Positions 9,187-17,049 of a stretch of DNA of 64,000 nucleotides are shown here, one piece after another. Both the position numbers and the translations under genes were made by a program. Positions within the stretch are counted from its first letter, which is position 1. Every line of letters starts with the position of its first letter. This stretch comes from Candidatus Anammoxibacter sp. Lineage in GTDB: Bacteria; Planctomycetota; Brocadiia; Brocadiales; Anammoxibacteraceae. The DNA lies in the NCBI GenBank assembly GCA_021777055.1, contig JAIQZO010000036.1, positions 62,001 to 126,000 of the forward strand, in the 5' to 3' direction. The notes under the pieces are model-generated. The model was not told the DNA's origin. It did not search any database and worked only from the letters and a program-made list of their open reading frames with translations.

Positions 9187-9205
9187 GAATTCAGGAGTCA
9201 GAATG
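9187..9205 (+). repeat. GAATTC-type repeat that also supplies a ribosome binding site
   Basis: GAATTCAGGAGTCAGAATG spans the Shine-Dalgarno (AGGAG) and start codon of the four-helix-bundle gene. A similar sequence (GAATACTGGAGTCAGAATG) lies at 36787, and an inverted variant rich in GAATTC/GAATAC words at 36901-36946. Confidence 0.45.
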
Positions 9206-9463
9206 AGAAAACCGGCACGTACATTTCAAGATTTAATAGTATGGCAAAAAGCTCACGAGTTTGTGCTTTTAGTTTACAAGCTTACAAAGTTATTTCCTAA
9301 AGAGGAAATTTATAATTTGACATCTCAACTACGAAGATCGTCAATTTCAATTCCTGCAAATATAGCTGAAGGTTTTAAGAAAAAAGCTAAAGCAGACAAA
9401 GTTCGTTATCTAAATATTGCTCAAGGTTCAGTTGTTAATATGAGAGAAGATGATAAAGTCTAA
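9203..9463 (+). CDS. Four-helix-bundle protein (23S rRNA intervening-sequence family), probably C-terminally truncated
   Basis: The ATG at 9203 follows an AGGAG box. The product (86 residues) begins with the hallmark FQDLIVWQKAHEFVLLVYKL and continues with LRRSSISIPANIAEG and RYLNIAQGS, the conserved core of the TIGR02436/S23 four-helix-bundle family. Full-length members run on after AQGS into a fourth helix with a Tyr-rich segment (usually about 115-125 residues); here the frame diverges after AQGS and stops at 9461. Another frame stays open from 9450 to 9608 but does not clearly restore the family sequence. Members bind nucleic acids or act as accessory proteins; no role is known here. Confidence 0.7.
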   Translation: MRKPARTFQDLIVWQKAHEFVLLVYKLTKLFPKEEIYNLTSQLRRSSISIPANIAEGFKKKAKADKVRYLNIAQGSVVNMREDDKV

Positions 9464-9688
9464 ATGTAAAGATTTGCATGTATTACAGAGAGTAGGAAAT
9501 CAAATGATTGAGTTTATTTATGAGAACCCACACAGATCATTGGACAAATGTGGAGAAGATTTTATTCATAATAAAATCTGTTGTAAAAAAATCCAACAAA
9601 CGGTGTAGTTAATATCCTATTATAACTGAGAAACCTGCCCCCCATTGCACCTCCGATTATAGAGATCTCTTCACTATATCATTTTATC

Positions 9689-10885
9689 TTATATTGTATT
9701 TTTCTCTTTTTCACTAATACCCAGAAGGTAAATTATGGAATCCAGATTTTCTTGTGATATATTATAATCAGCTTGTTCCCTCACAGCCTTGTGAGCGTTA
9801 AAAGCGATTCCTAAACCGGCCTTGTCAAGCATTAATAAATCATTCGCTCCGTCACCAATAGCAACGACCTGATCCAGGGCAATATCTTCCTTCCTTGCTA
9901 TATCCTCAAGAATTTTTGCTTTAGATTCTCCGTTTATTATTTCGCCAAGTACCTTACCAGTTAACTTTCCGTTTTCTATTTCAAGTTCATTGGCAAAAGC
10001 ATAATCTAGACCAAGCTCATTTTTTAATCTATCGGTAAAAAAGGTAAACCCGCCGCTTATTACAGCAGTCTTATAACCAAGTTTTTTTAATATTTTTACG
10101 AGTTTTTTTGCACCAGGCGTAAATGGAATGTTATGGTAAATTTTATCAAGAAAATTTTCATCCAGTCCGGTAAGAAGCCCCACACGTTTGTTGAGAGACT
10201 CATCAAAGCTCAACTCTCCGTTCATTGCTTTACTTGTGATACCACTCACTTCTTTACCAATGCCCGCAGACTTTGCCAGTTCATCTATTACTTCAACCTG
10301 TATAAGAGTACTGTCCATATCCATAACAACAAGCCGTTTTGATCTTCTAAATATATTCTCTTTTTGAACAGCTATGTCAACTCCGAAATCAGCGCTTATG
10401 GAAAGCAACTTCCTGGTCATGTCACGAACATTTATGGATTTATCAGTTTTCACAATCATCTCAATACAGTTCAACTCCCCCTGACTAAGCTGTGTGATTC
10501 TCTCAATATTAACGTTTTCTGAATATATGGCATTAGAAATTTGCGCAACTACATTTGCCGTTATTCTCTTCCCTAGACATGTAACAGCGTACATAAAATC
10601 CTTATCGTATTGTAAATGTTCATCACCAGATGCTATTTTAAAGTCAAGATCGACATCAAGTCGTTTTGCCTCAAGCAATAAATCTTTTAACAACGATATC
10701 TGTCCGCCTTTACTCTCCCTTAAGTCCAACACCATAGACAATAGTATTAATTTCCGGATAACAATCTGTTCAATATCAATTATTTTTACAGCATTCTCAG
10801 CAAGTATTGATGTTATCGATGAAACAATACCAGGTGCGTCAGGGCCATTTACTGTAATCCCAATAAAATCTTCAGTATTTTTCAT
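9689..10885 (-). CDS. serB: Phosphoserine phosphatase with N-terminal ACT domains
   Basis: This enzyme carries out the last step of serine synthesis, phosphoserine to serine plus phosphate, in the cytosol. The 398 residues hold two ACT-like regulatory domains (about 8-85, starting ITVNGPDAPGIVSSI, and about 95-175) and a HAD phosphatase domain (about 183-390). HAD motif I is DMDST, with nucleophile Asp189 and acid/base Asp191; motif II lies in AVISGGF; motif III/IV is GDGANDLLML, where the Asp pair binds magnesium. The ACT domains suggest feedback by an amino acid, as in related SerB proteins. It stands alone on the minus strand upstream of nothing related to serine. Confidence 0.93.
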   Translation of the reverse strand: MKNTEDFIGITVNGPDAPGIVSSITSILAENAVKIIDIEQIVIRKLILLSMVLDLRESKGGQISLLKDLLLEAKRLDVDLDFKIASGDEHLQYDKDFMYAVTCLGKRITANVVAQISNAIYSENVNIERITQLSQGELNCIEMIVKTDKSINVRDMTRKLLSISADFGVDIAVQKENIFRRSKRLVVMDMDSTLIQVEVIDELAKSAGIGKEVSGITSKAMNGELSFDESLNKRVGLLTGLDENFLDKIYHNIPFTPGAKKLVKILKKLGYKTAVISGGFTFFTDRLKNELGLDYAFANELEIENGKLTGKVLGEIINGESKAKILEDIARKEDIALDQVVAIGDGANDLLMLDKAGLGIAFNAHKAVREQADYNISQENLDSIIYLLGISEKEKNTI

Positions 10886-11032
10886 TTTCTAAAGTTTGTA
10901 AAATTTAAAGACTGCATCGCTATTTATAGTATTAAGAATAAGAAGCTACTTCAAATGTTAACTATATATAGAACAAGCGTATTATAAAAGAAATGCAAAT
11001 TGTTAACAAATTTTAAAAGAGGCCTTGTCTGT

Positions 11033-12460
11033 TTATCCAGTATATTCAGGAACATCATCGCCACATAATTTTCTGACTAACCGTTTAACCTGATGACTAT
11101 AACCAAATTCATTATCATACCAGACATAAATTATCGCATGCTTTTCATGAACAATGGTTGCCTGACTGTCGACGACACCGCTATAAATAGAATGTTCAAA
11201 ATCAGAACTCACAACAGGATACTTTGTGTAACCCACCTGCTTATGGTGTTTCGAATAGAGTGCTGTTTGTCTTAAGAAGTCGTTTAGTTCTTCAAGGGAT
11301 ACCTCTCTGGAAAAAGAGAGATTCAAGATGGCAAGAGAAACATTGGGAGTCGGCACCCGTATTGATTTCCCTGTTAATTTACCTTTTAATTCAGGTATGA
11401 CTTTAGCAACCGCGGATGCGGCGCCGGTAGTAGTAATAACCATATTCAATGGAGCCGCTCTTCCTCTCCGGGAGGTTTTGTGGTAGTTGTCTAGCAAATT
11501 TTGATCGTTGGTGTATGAGTGGATGGTTTCAAGATGGCCGTGCACGATTCCAAATTGATCTGAGAGGACTTTTAATACCGGCGCAACCGCGTTTGTCGTA
11601 CAAGATGCGCATGAAAGTATTGGGCCATCTTCAATCTTTTCGTCATTAATGCCGAAAACAATATTAGGTACCTCCCCTTTACCAGGAGCAGTAAGAACTA
11701 CATGGGAGACCCCTTCCCTGAGATGCTGTGATAATCCATCCTTGTCCTTCCATTTTCCCGTATTATCTACAACAACAACATCTTGTAAGCCGTGTGCATT
11801 ATAATCAACATCAGCCGGGTTATCACAAAAAATTAATTTAACACAATTTCCGTTAATAATTAATTGAGAGTTCTCAATGTCCTCTTCAATAATGCCCGAA
11901 AATTCGCCATGAATAGAGTCGTGTCGCATAAGTTCTGCTCGTTTCTCAATATCATCTTCACCGCCTTCGCCACGGATAACAACCGCTCGAAGACGAAAAA
12001 AGCGTCCTGGACCTGTAGATTGGATCAATAGACGCATTAGAACCCTGCCAATCCTTCCAAAACCAAAAAGAACTACATCTTTTGGTTTTTCAGGTCCCCA
12101 TTCCGTATTGAAAAACTCTTCAGACAACTCGTTCCTGACAAATTGGCGAGGAGATTGAAAACGATCACCATTATCCTGATAACGGACAAGCATTTTTCCT
12201 ATATCTATTTTACACAATCCTAGCCCCATGGAACTGATTGTATCGAGCAACTCTTTAAGTACTGTGAAAGGGAGCTCCTTTTCACAAATAAGATTAGCCC
12301 TTCTTACAATCTCTATAATCGCCAAAGGGGTTTCATCCACCAGGGATTTCCCAAAAACTTTAATTTCGATACCTTGCCGGTTCCACAACTCGCCAATTAC
12401 AGGAACCATTTGATGAGCAAGTATATCCTGGTCAAGCCACTCCGAATAAAAATCTTTCAT
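11033..12460 (-). CDS. gap: Glyceraldehyde-3-phosphate dehydrogenase, long form
   Basis: Oxidative phosphorylation of glyceraldehyde 3-phosphate to 1,3-bisphosphoglycerate (or the reverse in gluconeogenesis). The usual enzyme is about 335 residues; this one has 475 because of an N-terminal helical extension of about 125 residues. The Rossmann motif GFGRIGR is at 133-139 and the catalytic Cys is Cys287 in SCASCTTN; the C-terminal motif WYDNEFGYSHQV is intact. The long form with this type of extension is known from other bacteria, where it is a second isozyme; its cofactor preference cannot be read safely here. The residues after the fingerprint (RAVVIRGEGG) differ from the NINDLTD of classical forms. 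Single gene. Confidence 0.9.
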   Translation of the reverse strand: MKDFYSEWLDQDILAHQMVPVIGELWNRQGIEIKVFGKSLVDETPLAIIEIVRRANLICEKELPFTVLKELLDTISSMGLGLCKIDIGKMLVRYQDNGDRFQSPRQFVRNELSEEFFNTEWGPEKPKDVVLFGFGRIGRVLMRLLIQSTGPGRFFRLRAVVIRGEGGEDDIEKRAELMRHDSIHGEFSGIIEEDIENSQLIINGNCVKLIFCDNPADVDYNAHGLQDVVVVDNTGKWKDKDGLSQHLREGVSHVVLTAPGKGEVPNIVFGINDEKIEDGPILSCASCTTNAVAPVLKVLSDQFGIVHGHLETIHSYTNDQNLLDNYHKTSRRGRAAPLNMVITTTGAASAVAKVIPELKGKLTGKSIRVPTPNVSLAILNLSFSREVSLEELNDFLRQTALYSKHHKQVGYTKYPVVSSDFEHSIYSGVVDSQATIVHEKHAIIYVWYDNEFGYSHQVKRLVRKLCGDDVPEYTG

Positions 12461-12540
12461 AATTTTTTCCCTTAAAAAATAGTTTCAGGTATAAAGCTCG
12501 AATAAAATTAAGAAATATTTAGAATTTAATCAAAGATAAT

Positions 12541-12787
12541 CAGCGTTGTTCGGTTAGGTATTTACTTGGTAGATATAGGCGCTAACATCCAGTGCCAAAA
12601 TGCCTAAATTGCCTAAAATGAGCTAAAATTGTAGAATTTTATTTATTATTAATAAGAAACAACTCTATAAATTTTAAGCACTTTACGTAATTTAGGCATT
12701 TTAGGCAATTCTCTACACAATGATGTTGAAAAATATCCATAAATATGGAACATTATTGCACTGCAAAAGGCTAACCGGACAATGCTG
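12541..12787. mobile_element. MITE-like non-autonomous element, 247 bp, with 9-bp target duplication
   Basis: The termini are inverted repeats: CAGCGTTGTTCGGTTAG (12541-12557) against CTAACCGGACAATGCTG (12771-12787), matching at 15 of 17 positions. The nine bases AAAGATAAT occur directly on both sides (12532-12540 and 12788-12796), a perfect target-site duplication. Inside is a second, degenerate inverted repeat built of GCCTAAA words (AAATGCCTAAATTGCC near 12598; TTTAGGCATTTTAGGC near 12690). There is no open frame, so it must have been moved by a transposase encoded elsewhere. The family of that transposase cannot be named from here. Related ends occur at 479 and 5526. Confidence 0.82.
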
Positions 12788-12943
12788 AAAGATAATAGGA
12801 GAAAATTTTAATCAGGAATGACAGAACATATCTCACAATTGATTTCCTTCACGTTAGAAGAGCTAAAAAGTATTCTTAACCATTAATGACCACTCTTTTA
12901 ACAAATGTATATTTTGTCCCAACGTATAAAAGTGACAACGTTT

Positions 12944-13750
12944 TTAATCAAGTAAAATGTAAATTATTGACGTACAAAAACACGCAAAGAACGCAGCAAT
13001 TAGATTTACCAGATCATTATTTATATATTTACACCCTTTAATTATCTTATTTTGGTGAGCCCCGTCCATTGCCTGTTCAGTATATCCTTTAACATTTTCA
13101 AATAATATCTGGAATTTGTCGCCTATTAACGAATCAGTAATCAACCCTAAAACACCGCCAGAGAATGCGGCGATAAAAATCTTTCCTGGATGATTTAAGT
13201 TTATGGAAAGAGAAATCAGATACAGCCCTGTAATGCTAATAAATGCGCTACCCAGAATACCACCAACTGTTCCCAGAAACGTAACTCCGCCAGAAATCCC
13301 TTTAGGTACAATACTAAAGTTTGTTATCATCCTGGGAGGTTTCTTACTCAACCCTCCAATCTCCGAAGCCCATGAATCCGCATTGACACCAGCAACCGAA
13401 CCAATATAAGCAGCAGCAACTATCTCAGAAGGATAGAATTGATAAGTCAGAAAACAAACAATTGATGCCCCAAAGTTCGCAAATGCCTGTTGCGCATCCC
13501 TCGGACCTGTTTTAGCAATAACCGAATCCATATCCGCCTTATCGCCATGCCTGTATCTGGTAAGGGCGGATGAGGAGCCGAACATAAAAAATAATAAAAG
13601 AAACCAGTTCCACCCTGACAGACAAAGGAATAAAACAGTAATAGACACTAGAGCGATAAATCCTGTAACAGAGATGGCGTCCCTTTTATATGCAATCCAT
13701 CCAGCAAGTGTACTTAGAATAGATCCCGTTATAAGTTGCGTTAAATCCAT
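12944..13750 (-). CDS. DUF92 integral membrane protein (VTE6/phytyl-phosphate kinase-like)
   Basis: A 268-residue protein with about six hydrophobic segments. It carries the DUF92 (TIGR00297) signature: a Ser/Arg/Lys-rich loop after the second helix (FGSSSALTRYRHGDK), then GSVAGVNADSWASEIGGLSKKPPRMI and VPKGISGGVTFLGTVGG, here split over about residues 127-170. Plant VTE6, a member of this family, phosphorylates phytyl phosphate in tocopherol recycling; bacterial members are thought to act on isoprenoid phosphates, which is inference here. The gene is monocistronic, with the MITE-like element lying downstream of its stop. Confidence 0.82.
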   Translation of the reverse strand: MDLTQLITGSILSTLAGWIAYKRDAISVTGFIALVSITVLFLCLSGWNWFLLLFFMFGSSSALTRYRHGDKADMDSVIAKTGPRDAQQAFANFGASIVCFLTYQFYPSEIVAAAYIGSVAGVNADSWASEIGGLSKKPPRMITNFSIVPKGISGGVTFLGTVGGILGSAFISITGLYLISLSINLNHPGKIFIAAFSGGVLGLITDSLIGDKFQILFENVKGYTEQAMDGAHQNKIIKGCKYINNDLVNLIAAFFACFCTSIIYILLD

Positions 13751-14041
13751 AAATAGATAACAAATAATTGTAACTCTTCAGGTGAATAGGCTGAAAACTG
13801 AAGTAAGCCTACAATTCATAATGCTCTATTCAAGCTATTTAAGACTTCTCCGTTTCGAGGTCTTTACCTTAATCAGGGATACATCCTGATTATCCAATAA
13901 CCTAAGCCAATTTTGCAAAACCTAGTTTATTAAGTTTTGTAGGATTACCCGTAATTTTTCTTTAATATCCCTCAGCCTTCAGCCTACCCACCTAAATAGC
14001 AATTACAAACAATCGATTAAATAATGCCTGTCAATTACAAA

Positions 14042-15343
14042 TTAAGACTCAAGTGAACACAATGCTTTGTCAAAAACATCAACAGCAATTTCTATATCTG
14101 ACATCCTGATCACAAGTGGTGGCTGAAACGTAATTACATTTCGTCCTGGTCCTGTTTTACCAACAAGGACGCCATGATCTTTCATATACTCCAACACAAT
14201 ATCAGTCTCTTCTATTGCTGGTTCTTTACCATTCTTTACCAATTCGGCCCCCTGAAAAAGACCCATACCACGAACATCACCAATAAATCGGTGTTTTTCT
14301 TTCAATTCCAAGAGTTTCTCATTCAACACACGGCCTAGTTTAGCTGCATTTGCAGGCAAATCATATTTCTCTATAACATCAAGAGTTGCAAGCGCAGTCT
14401 TTGCGGCAACAAGGTTTCCTCCAAACGTGGAGGCTCCGGGCCTGGTGTACGATTCAGCAATGTCATTATTTGTTATAAATGCTCCTATGGGAATCCCATT
14501 GCCAAGGGTTTTGGCCACGGTCATAATGTCCGGAACAACACCTGCATGTTCAATGGCAAACATCTTCCCGCTTCTGCCAAATCCGCACTGCACCTCATCT
14601 GAAATAAGCAGTATCCCGTATTGTTCCAGAATCTCCTTTAACCTCTTGAAATAACCTGGAGGCGGCACAATCACCCCACCGTTTCCCTGAATAGTTTCAA
14701 TTATTAAAGCTGCGACCTCTCTGGAAGTACTAGTCTCTATTACAGTCTTAATATTCTCTGCACACTGTAGATCGCACTGAGGGTATTTAAGATTAAACGC
14801 ACATCTATAACAATTTGCATTAGGTGCAAAACTGATACCGCCAACCGGGGTAGGATCGGTCCTCCAAAAGGATAGTCCGGTAAGGCTCATACCCAACTTT
14901 GTCCGCCCGGATAATCCGTTATTCATTGCAATAAATTCGTGCTTTTTTGTATAAAGTTGGGCAAGCAGAGCAGCCCCTTCATTGGCCTCGGAACCACTGA
15001 CACAAAAGAAAGACTTTTGAAGATTTCCCGGTGTGACAGCAGCAAGCCTTTCAGCCAGATCAACAATGGGTTGAGTTAGATATATGGTCGTCGTATGCTG
15101 CAATTCCTTAACTTGCTTACACGTCTCCTCGGTTATCTCAGGATTACAGTGCCCCAATCCCACAACAGAAACTCCGGCATAGCAATCAATATACTGCTTC
15201 CCCGTATGATCATACAGATACTGCATCTCACCTTTTACCAACTGCATCGGTTTTTTAAAGAAATGGTAGAGGCATGGAATAAGGTACTCGTTCTTCTTAC
15301 GTATTATTTCATCAGGTCCAATAAAATTGCTACTGTCTGTCAT
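14042..15343 (-). CDS. Class III PLP-dependent aminotransferase (AGXT2/GABA-transaminase type)
   Basis: A 433-residue fold-type I aminotransferase. The PLP Lys is Lys278 (TVAKTLGNGIPIGAF); Asp249 in ISDEVQCGFGRSG contacts the pyridine nitrogen; the N-terminal YIDCYAGVSVVGLGHCNPE and CVSGSEANEGA segments are typical. It transfers an amino group from an omega-amino acid or ornithine-like donor to pyruvate, glyoxylate or 2-oxoglutarate; the donor cannot be read. A cysteine cluster, CX2C-X8-CX3C (Cys178, 181, 190, 194), sits in an insert (NCYRCAFNLKYPQCDLQC). I recall this from a subset of the family; it could bind a metal. No catabolic operon is adjacent. Confidence 0.88.
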   Translation of the reverse strand: MTDSSNFIGPDEIIRKKNEYLIPCLYHFFKKPMQLVKGEMQYLYDHTGKQYIDCYAGVSVVGLGHCNPEITEETCKQVKELQHTTTIYLTQPIVDLAERLAAVTPGNLQKSFFCVSGSEANEGAALLAQLYTKKHEFIAMNNGLSGRTKLGMSLTGLSFWRTDPTPVGGISFAPNANCYRCAFNLKYPQCDLQCAENIKTVIETSTSREVAALIIETIQGNGGVIVPPPGYFKRLKEILEQYGILLISDEVQCGFGRSGKMFAIEHAGVVPDIMTVAKTLGNGIPIGAFITNNDIAESYTRPGASTFGGNLVAAKTALATLDVIEKYDLPANAAKLGRVLNEKLLELKEKHRFIGDVRGMGLFQGAELVKNGKEPAIEETDIVLEYMKDHGVLVGKTGPGRNVITFQPPLVIRMSDIEIAVDVFDKALCSLES

Positions 15344-16308
15344 AAAAAACCTTCTTTTTCAGAGATTAAATAGATTTAGCGATTGGGTTAAAGGGTTTTC
15401 ATTTATGCTCAAGGTGGATATATCTTATGTCCCGAAAACGCTTTAATGTCCTTATTATAATACCTGGTCTATAAATCGTATACTTAAAACTTAATGCCGA
15501 ACAACCTGATGTATCTTCATCTATACTAAATGCTTACCCCACAACAAATACGCCACCAAAAATGTTTCAAGATGTTCAATTTCAGGGCGAGTCTTACCTA
15601 GATTGAATTCATTGCCTCATTTTTAGCGTTCATCCATACTTTTCCAATCTGAGAATATTAGCAGCTGATTAGTGTGTGGAATAACAGGAGTCCCACACAC
15701 AGTTTACACAGAAAGTAGCTAGATACAGATCACAATTGAATTGTAAGAGAAATCCGTGGCGTAAAAAATCGTGCACACGTCACCTAAATGTTATATTACT
15801 ATAAAAGTTGAGCCTATGAAAATAGGGAATGATTGATTAAGCCTCTTTCATAAGTATATTGAATTTCTATTAAAATAAAACAACTAGTAATCACGGTCTA
15901 ACAATAGGCATATAAATAACTTATATACAATTAGACATTATAACACCTCCCAATTTACCTAACAAAGCAAAAATACTACCGACACAATCAAAATACTGTT
16001 TTGGAAAATATGCTTAACGCATATATTGGCAAAATGTTATGCACATTACGTATAGATTAACTAACAGTCAAAAGTTAATCAATGTCATTATCTTTCTTAG
16101 GCTCTTCCACAATCTATTCAATTTGCATATCACTTGAAGCAAAATGGGTAAGACTGTTTCAATCTAAATCGCAGTATAAACGAGGAGACTTTTTTATTAA
16201 ATACTACAGTATAGCTTTTGCCATTCTCACCGGCTATGCCGGTGAGAATGGCTCTGGAATTATCTGCTAACATTAGTTTTTCATAAGTCTTTTGGTTTGC
16301 CGGAAGCT
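15344..16308. other. Long gene-poor interval with hairpins and a possible gene scrap
   Basis: About 965 bases without an intact gene. On the minus strand, 15521-15616 reads as a tidy 31-residue tail (NLGKTRPEIEHLETFLVAYL, then LWGKHLV and stop) with stops just upstream, which looks like a fragment of a lost gene; I could not assign a family. A hairpin GTGTGTGG...CCACACAC spans 15672-15700 and a strong one lies at 16220-16252. A near sigma-54-like sequence at about 16013 has the wrong spacing. Confidence 0.4.
16220..16252. repeat. Perfect 15-bp palindrome with 3-base loop
   Basis: GCCATTCTCACCGGC - TAT - GCCGGTGAGAATGGC is a perfect inverted repeat, GC-rich against an AT-rich background. It has no T-run on either side, so it is not a standard terminator. 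It sits just past the 3' end of the monooxygenase-fold gene on the minus strand and could stabilise that mRNA's 3' end or be a protein site. Confidence 0.7.
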
Positions 16309-16635
16309 CTACAGCTTGTGTTCCGTCCGTTTGCCATCTGAAAATGAATAATGCTGCACGACTTCACAAATCTTCGCGTTGTATTTGGAAAAGTAACACT
16401 CCCGCCCACGCTGCTGTGTTTTTTTGTGGGCTGGATGGTCACGCCAACTAATCATATTTTCTCTAGTATCAAAAGTCACTAGCATCACCAATTCGCCATC
16501 ATTGGCTTTAAATTCCTTTACCTCCTGGAAACCTGGCATTGAACTACCAAGCTCAATCATCTTTTCCTCAACATTCTCTAGATCTTTAAGGTCAACGTCA
16601 TCTCTGAGTGTGGCCCGAACAACTGCAGTAAACAT
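16309..16635 (-). CDS. ABM-fold (antibiotic biosynthesis monooxygenase-like) protein
   Basis: A 108-residue dimeric alpha+beta barrel protein. The pattern MFTAVVRATLRDDV (strand 1), a central helix, GFQEVKEFKANDGELVMLVTF (strands 2-3) and SWRDHPAHKKTQQRG (helix with the family's W..HP.H) is characteristic of ABM/YgiN-type proteins, which oxidise quinols or heme or simply bind small molecules. The start has a good Shine-Dalgarno (GGGAGGGAG on the minus strand). It is the likely target of the sigma-54 promoter at 16924-16938 and of the activator gene next door, with a leader of about 277 bases. The substrate is unknown. Confidence 0.78.
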   Translation of the reverse strand: MFTAVVRATLRDDVDLKDLENVEEKMIELGSSMPGFQEVKEFKANDGELVMLVTFDTRENMISWRDHPAHKKTQQRGRECYFSKYNAKICEVVQHYSFSDGKRTEHKL

Positions 16636-16923
16636 TAAATCTCCCTCCCTTTCTCCATCCCTTTCGGGTTTATGGTTTTTGATAACAGAAAATTACTTTT
16701 TATAAATATAATAAATAGTAATATTTTTGTAATTATTTAACGTAAATATGTACCTAGTTTTAAGAGTAGCGTTTTTTATAATCGCAAACATACGTGTACA
16801 TATTGGCATTACGCTTTTCCAATAATGCGAAAACTCATATTATCCTCCTTTGTGATTCGTTAAGATGGTTTGATATAAATAAAGGTATAAGAAGACATAT
16901 CCCCTTTAATTGTAGATAAATTC

Positions 16924-16938
16924 GCAAATGGAATGCCA
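16924..16938 (-). promoter_or_regulatory. Sigma-54 promoter for the ABM-fold gene
   Basis: The minus strand reads TGGCATTCCATTTGC: GG and GC separated by exactly 10 bases, matching the RpoN consensus TGGCAC-N5-TTGC at nearly every conserved position. With the -12 C at 16924, transcription should start near 16912 and run into the gene at 16635. The adjacent activator gene of the sigma-54 class supports the call. Confidence 0.75.
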
Positions 16939-17016
16939 AAAATGTATTACGTAATGAAGTCACACGACTTCATAGGTTTAGATGAATTTACAACCGGGGA
17001 GAATTGCACAAAAAGT

Positions 17017-17049
17017 CACCTAATACGGTGGACGGCACCTAATATGGTG
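17017..17049. promoter_or_regulatory. Two tandem dyads, candidate enhancer (UAS) for the sigma-54 activator
   Basis: CACCTAATACGGTG (17017-17030) and CACCTAATATGGTG (17036-17049) are near-identical sites with CACC/GGTG dyad symmetry, centres 19 bases apart. They overlap the stop and last codons of the activator gene and lie about 111 and 130 bases upstream of the predicted start at 16912, the normal distance for an enhancer bound by a sigma-54 activator. The dyads are observed; that the neighbouring activator binds them is inference. Confidence 0.6.

Noticed and set aside
9450-9608. Frame of 52 codons overlapping the end of the four-helix-bundle gene
   Set aside because: No ribosome site and no match to the missing helix of that family; kept only as a hint of a frameshift.
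16013-16030. TTGGCAAAATGTTATGC as a sigma-54 promoter
   Set aside because: GG and GC are 11 apart instead of 10, and no gene follows.
16082-16270. Open frame of 62 codons
   Set aside because: Contains the 15-bp palindrome in its 3' part and has no ribosome site or known domain.
16803-16820. Second possible sigma-54 promoter on the plus strand (TGGCATTACGCTTTTCC)
   Set aside because: Lacks the -12 GC, and no gene starts downstream in that direction.
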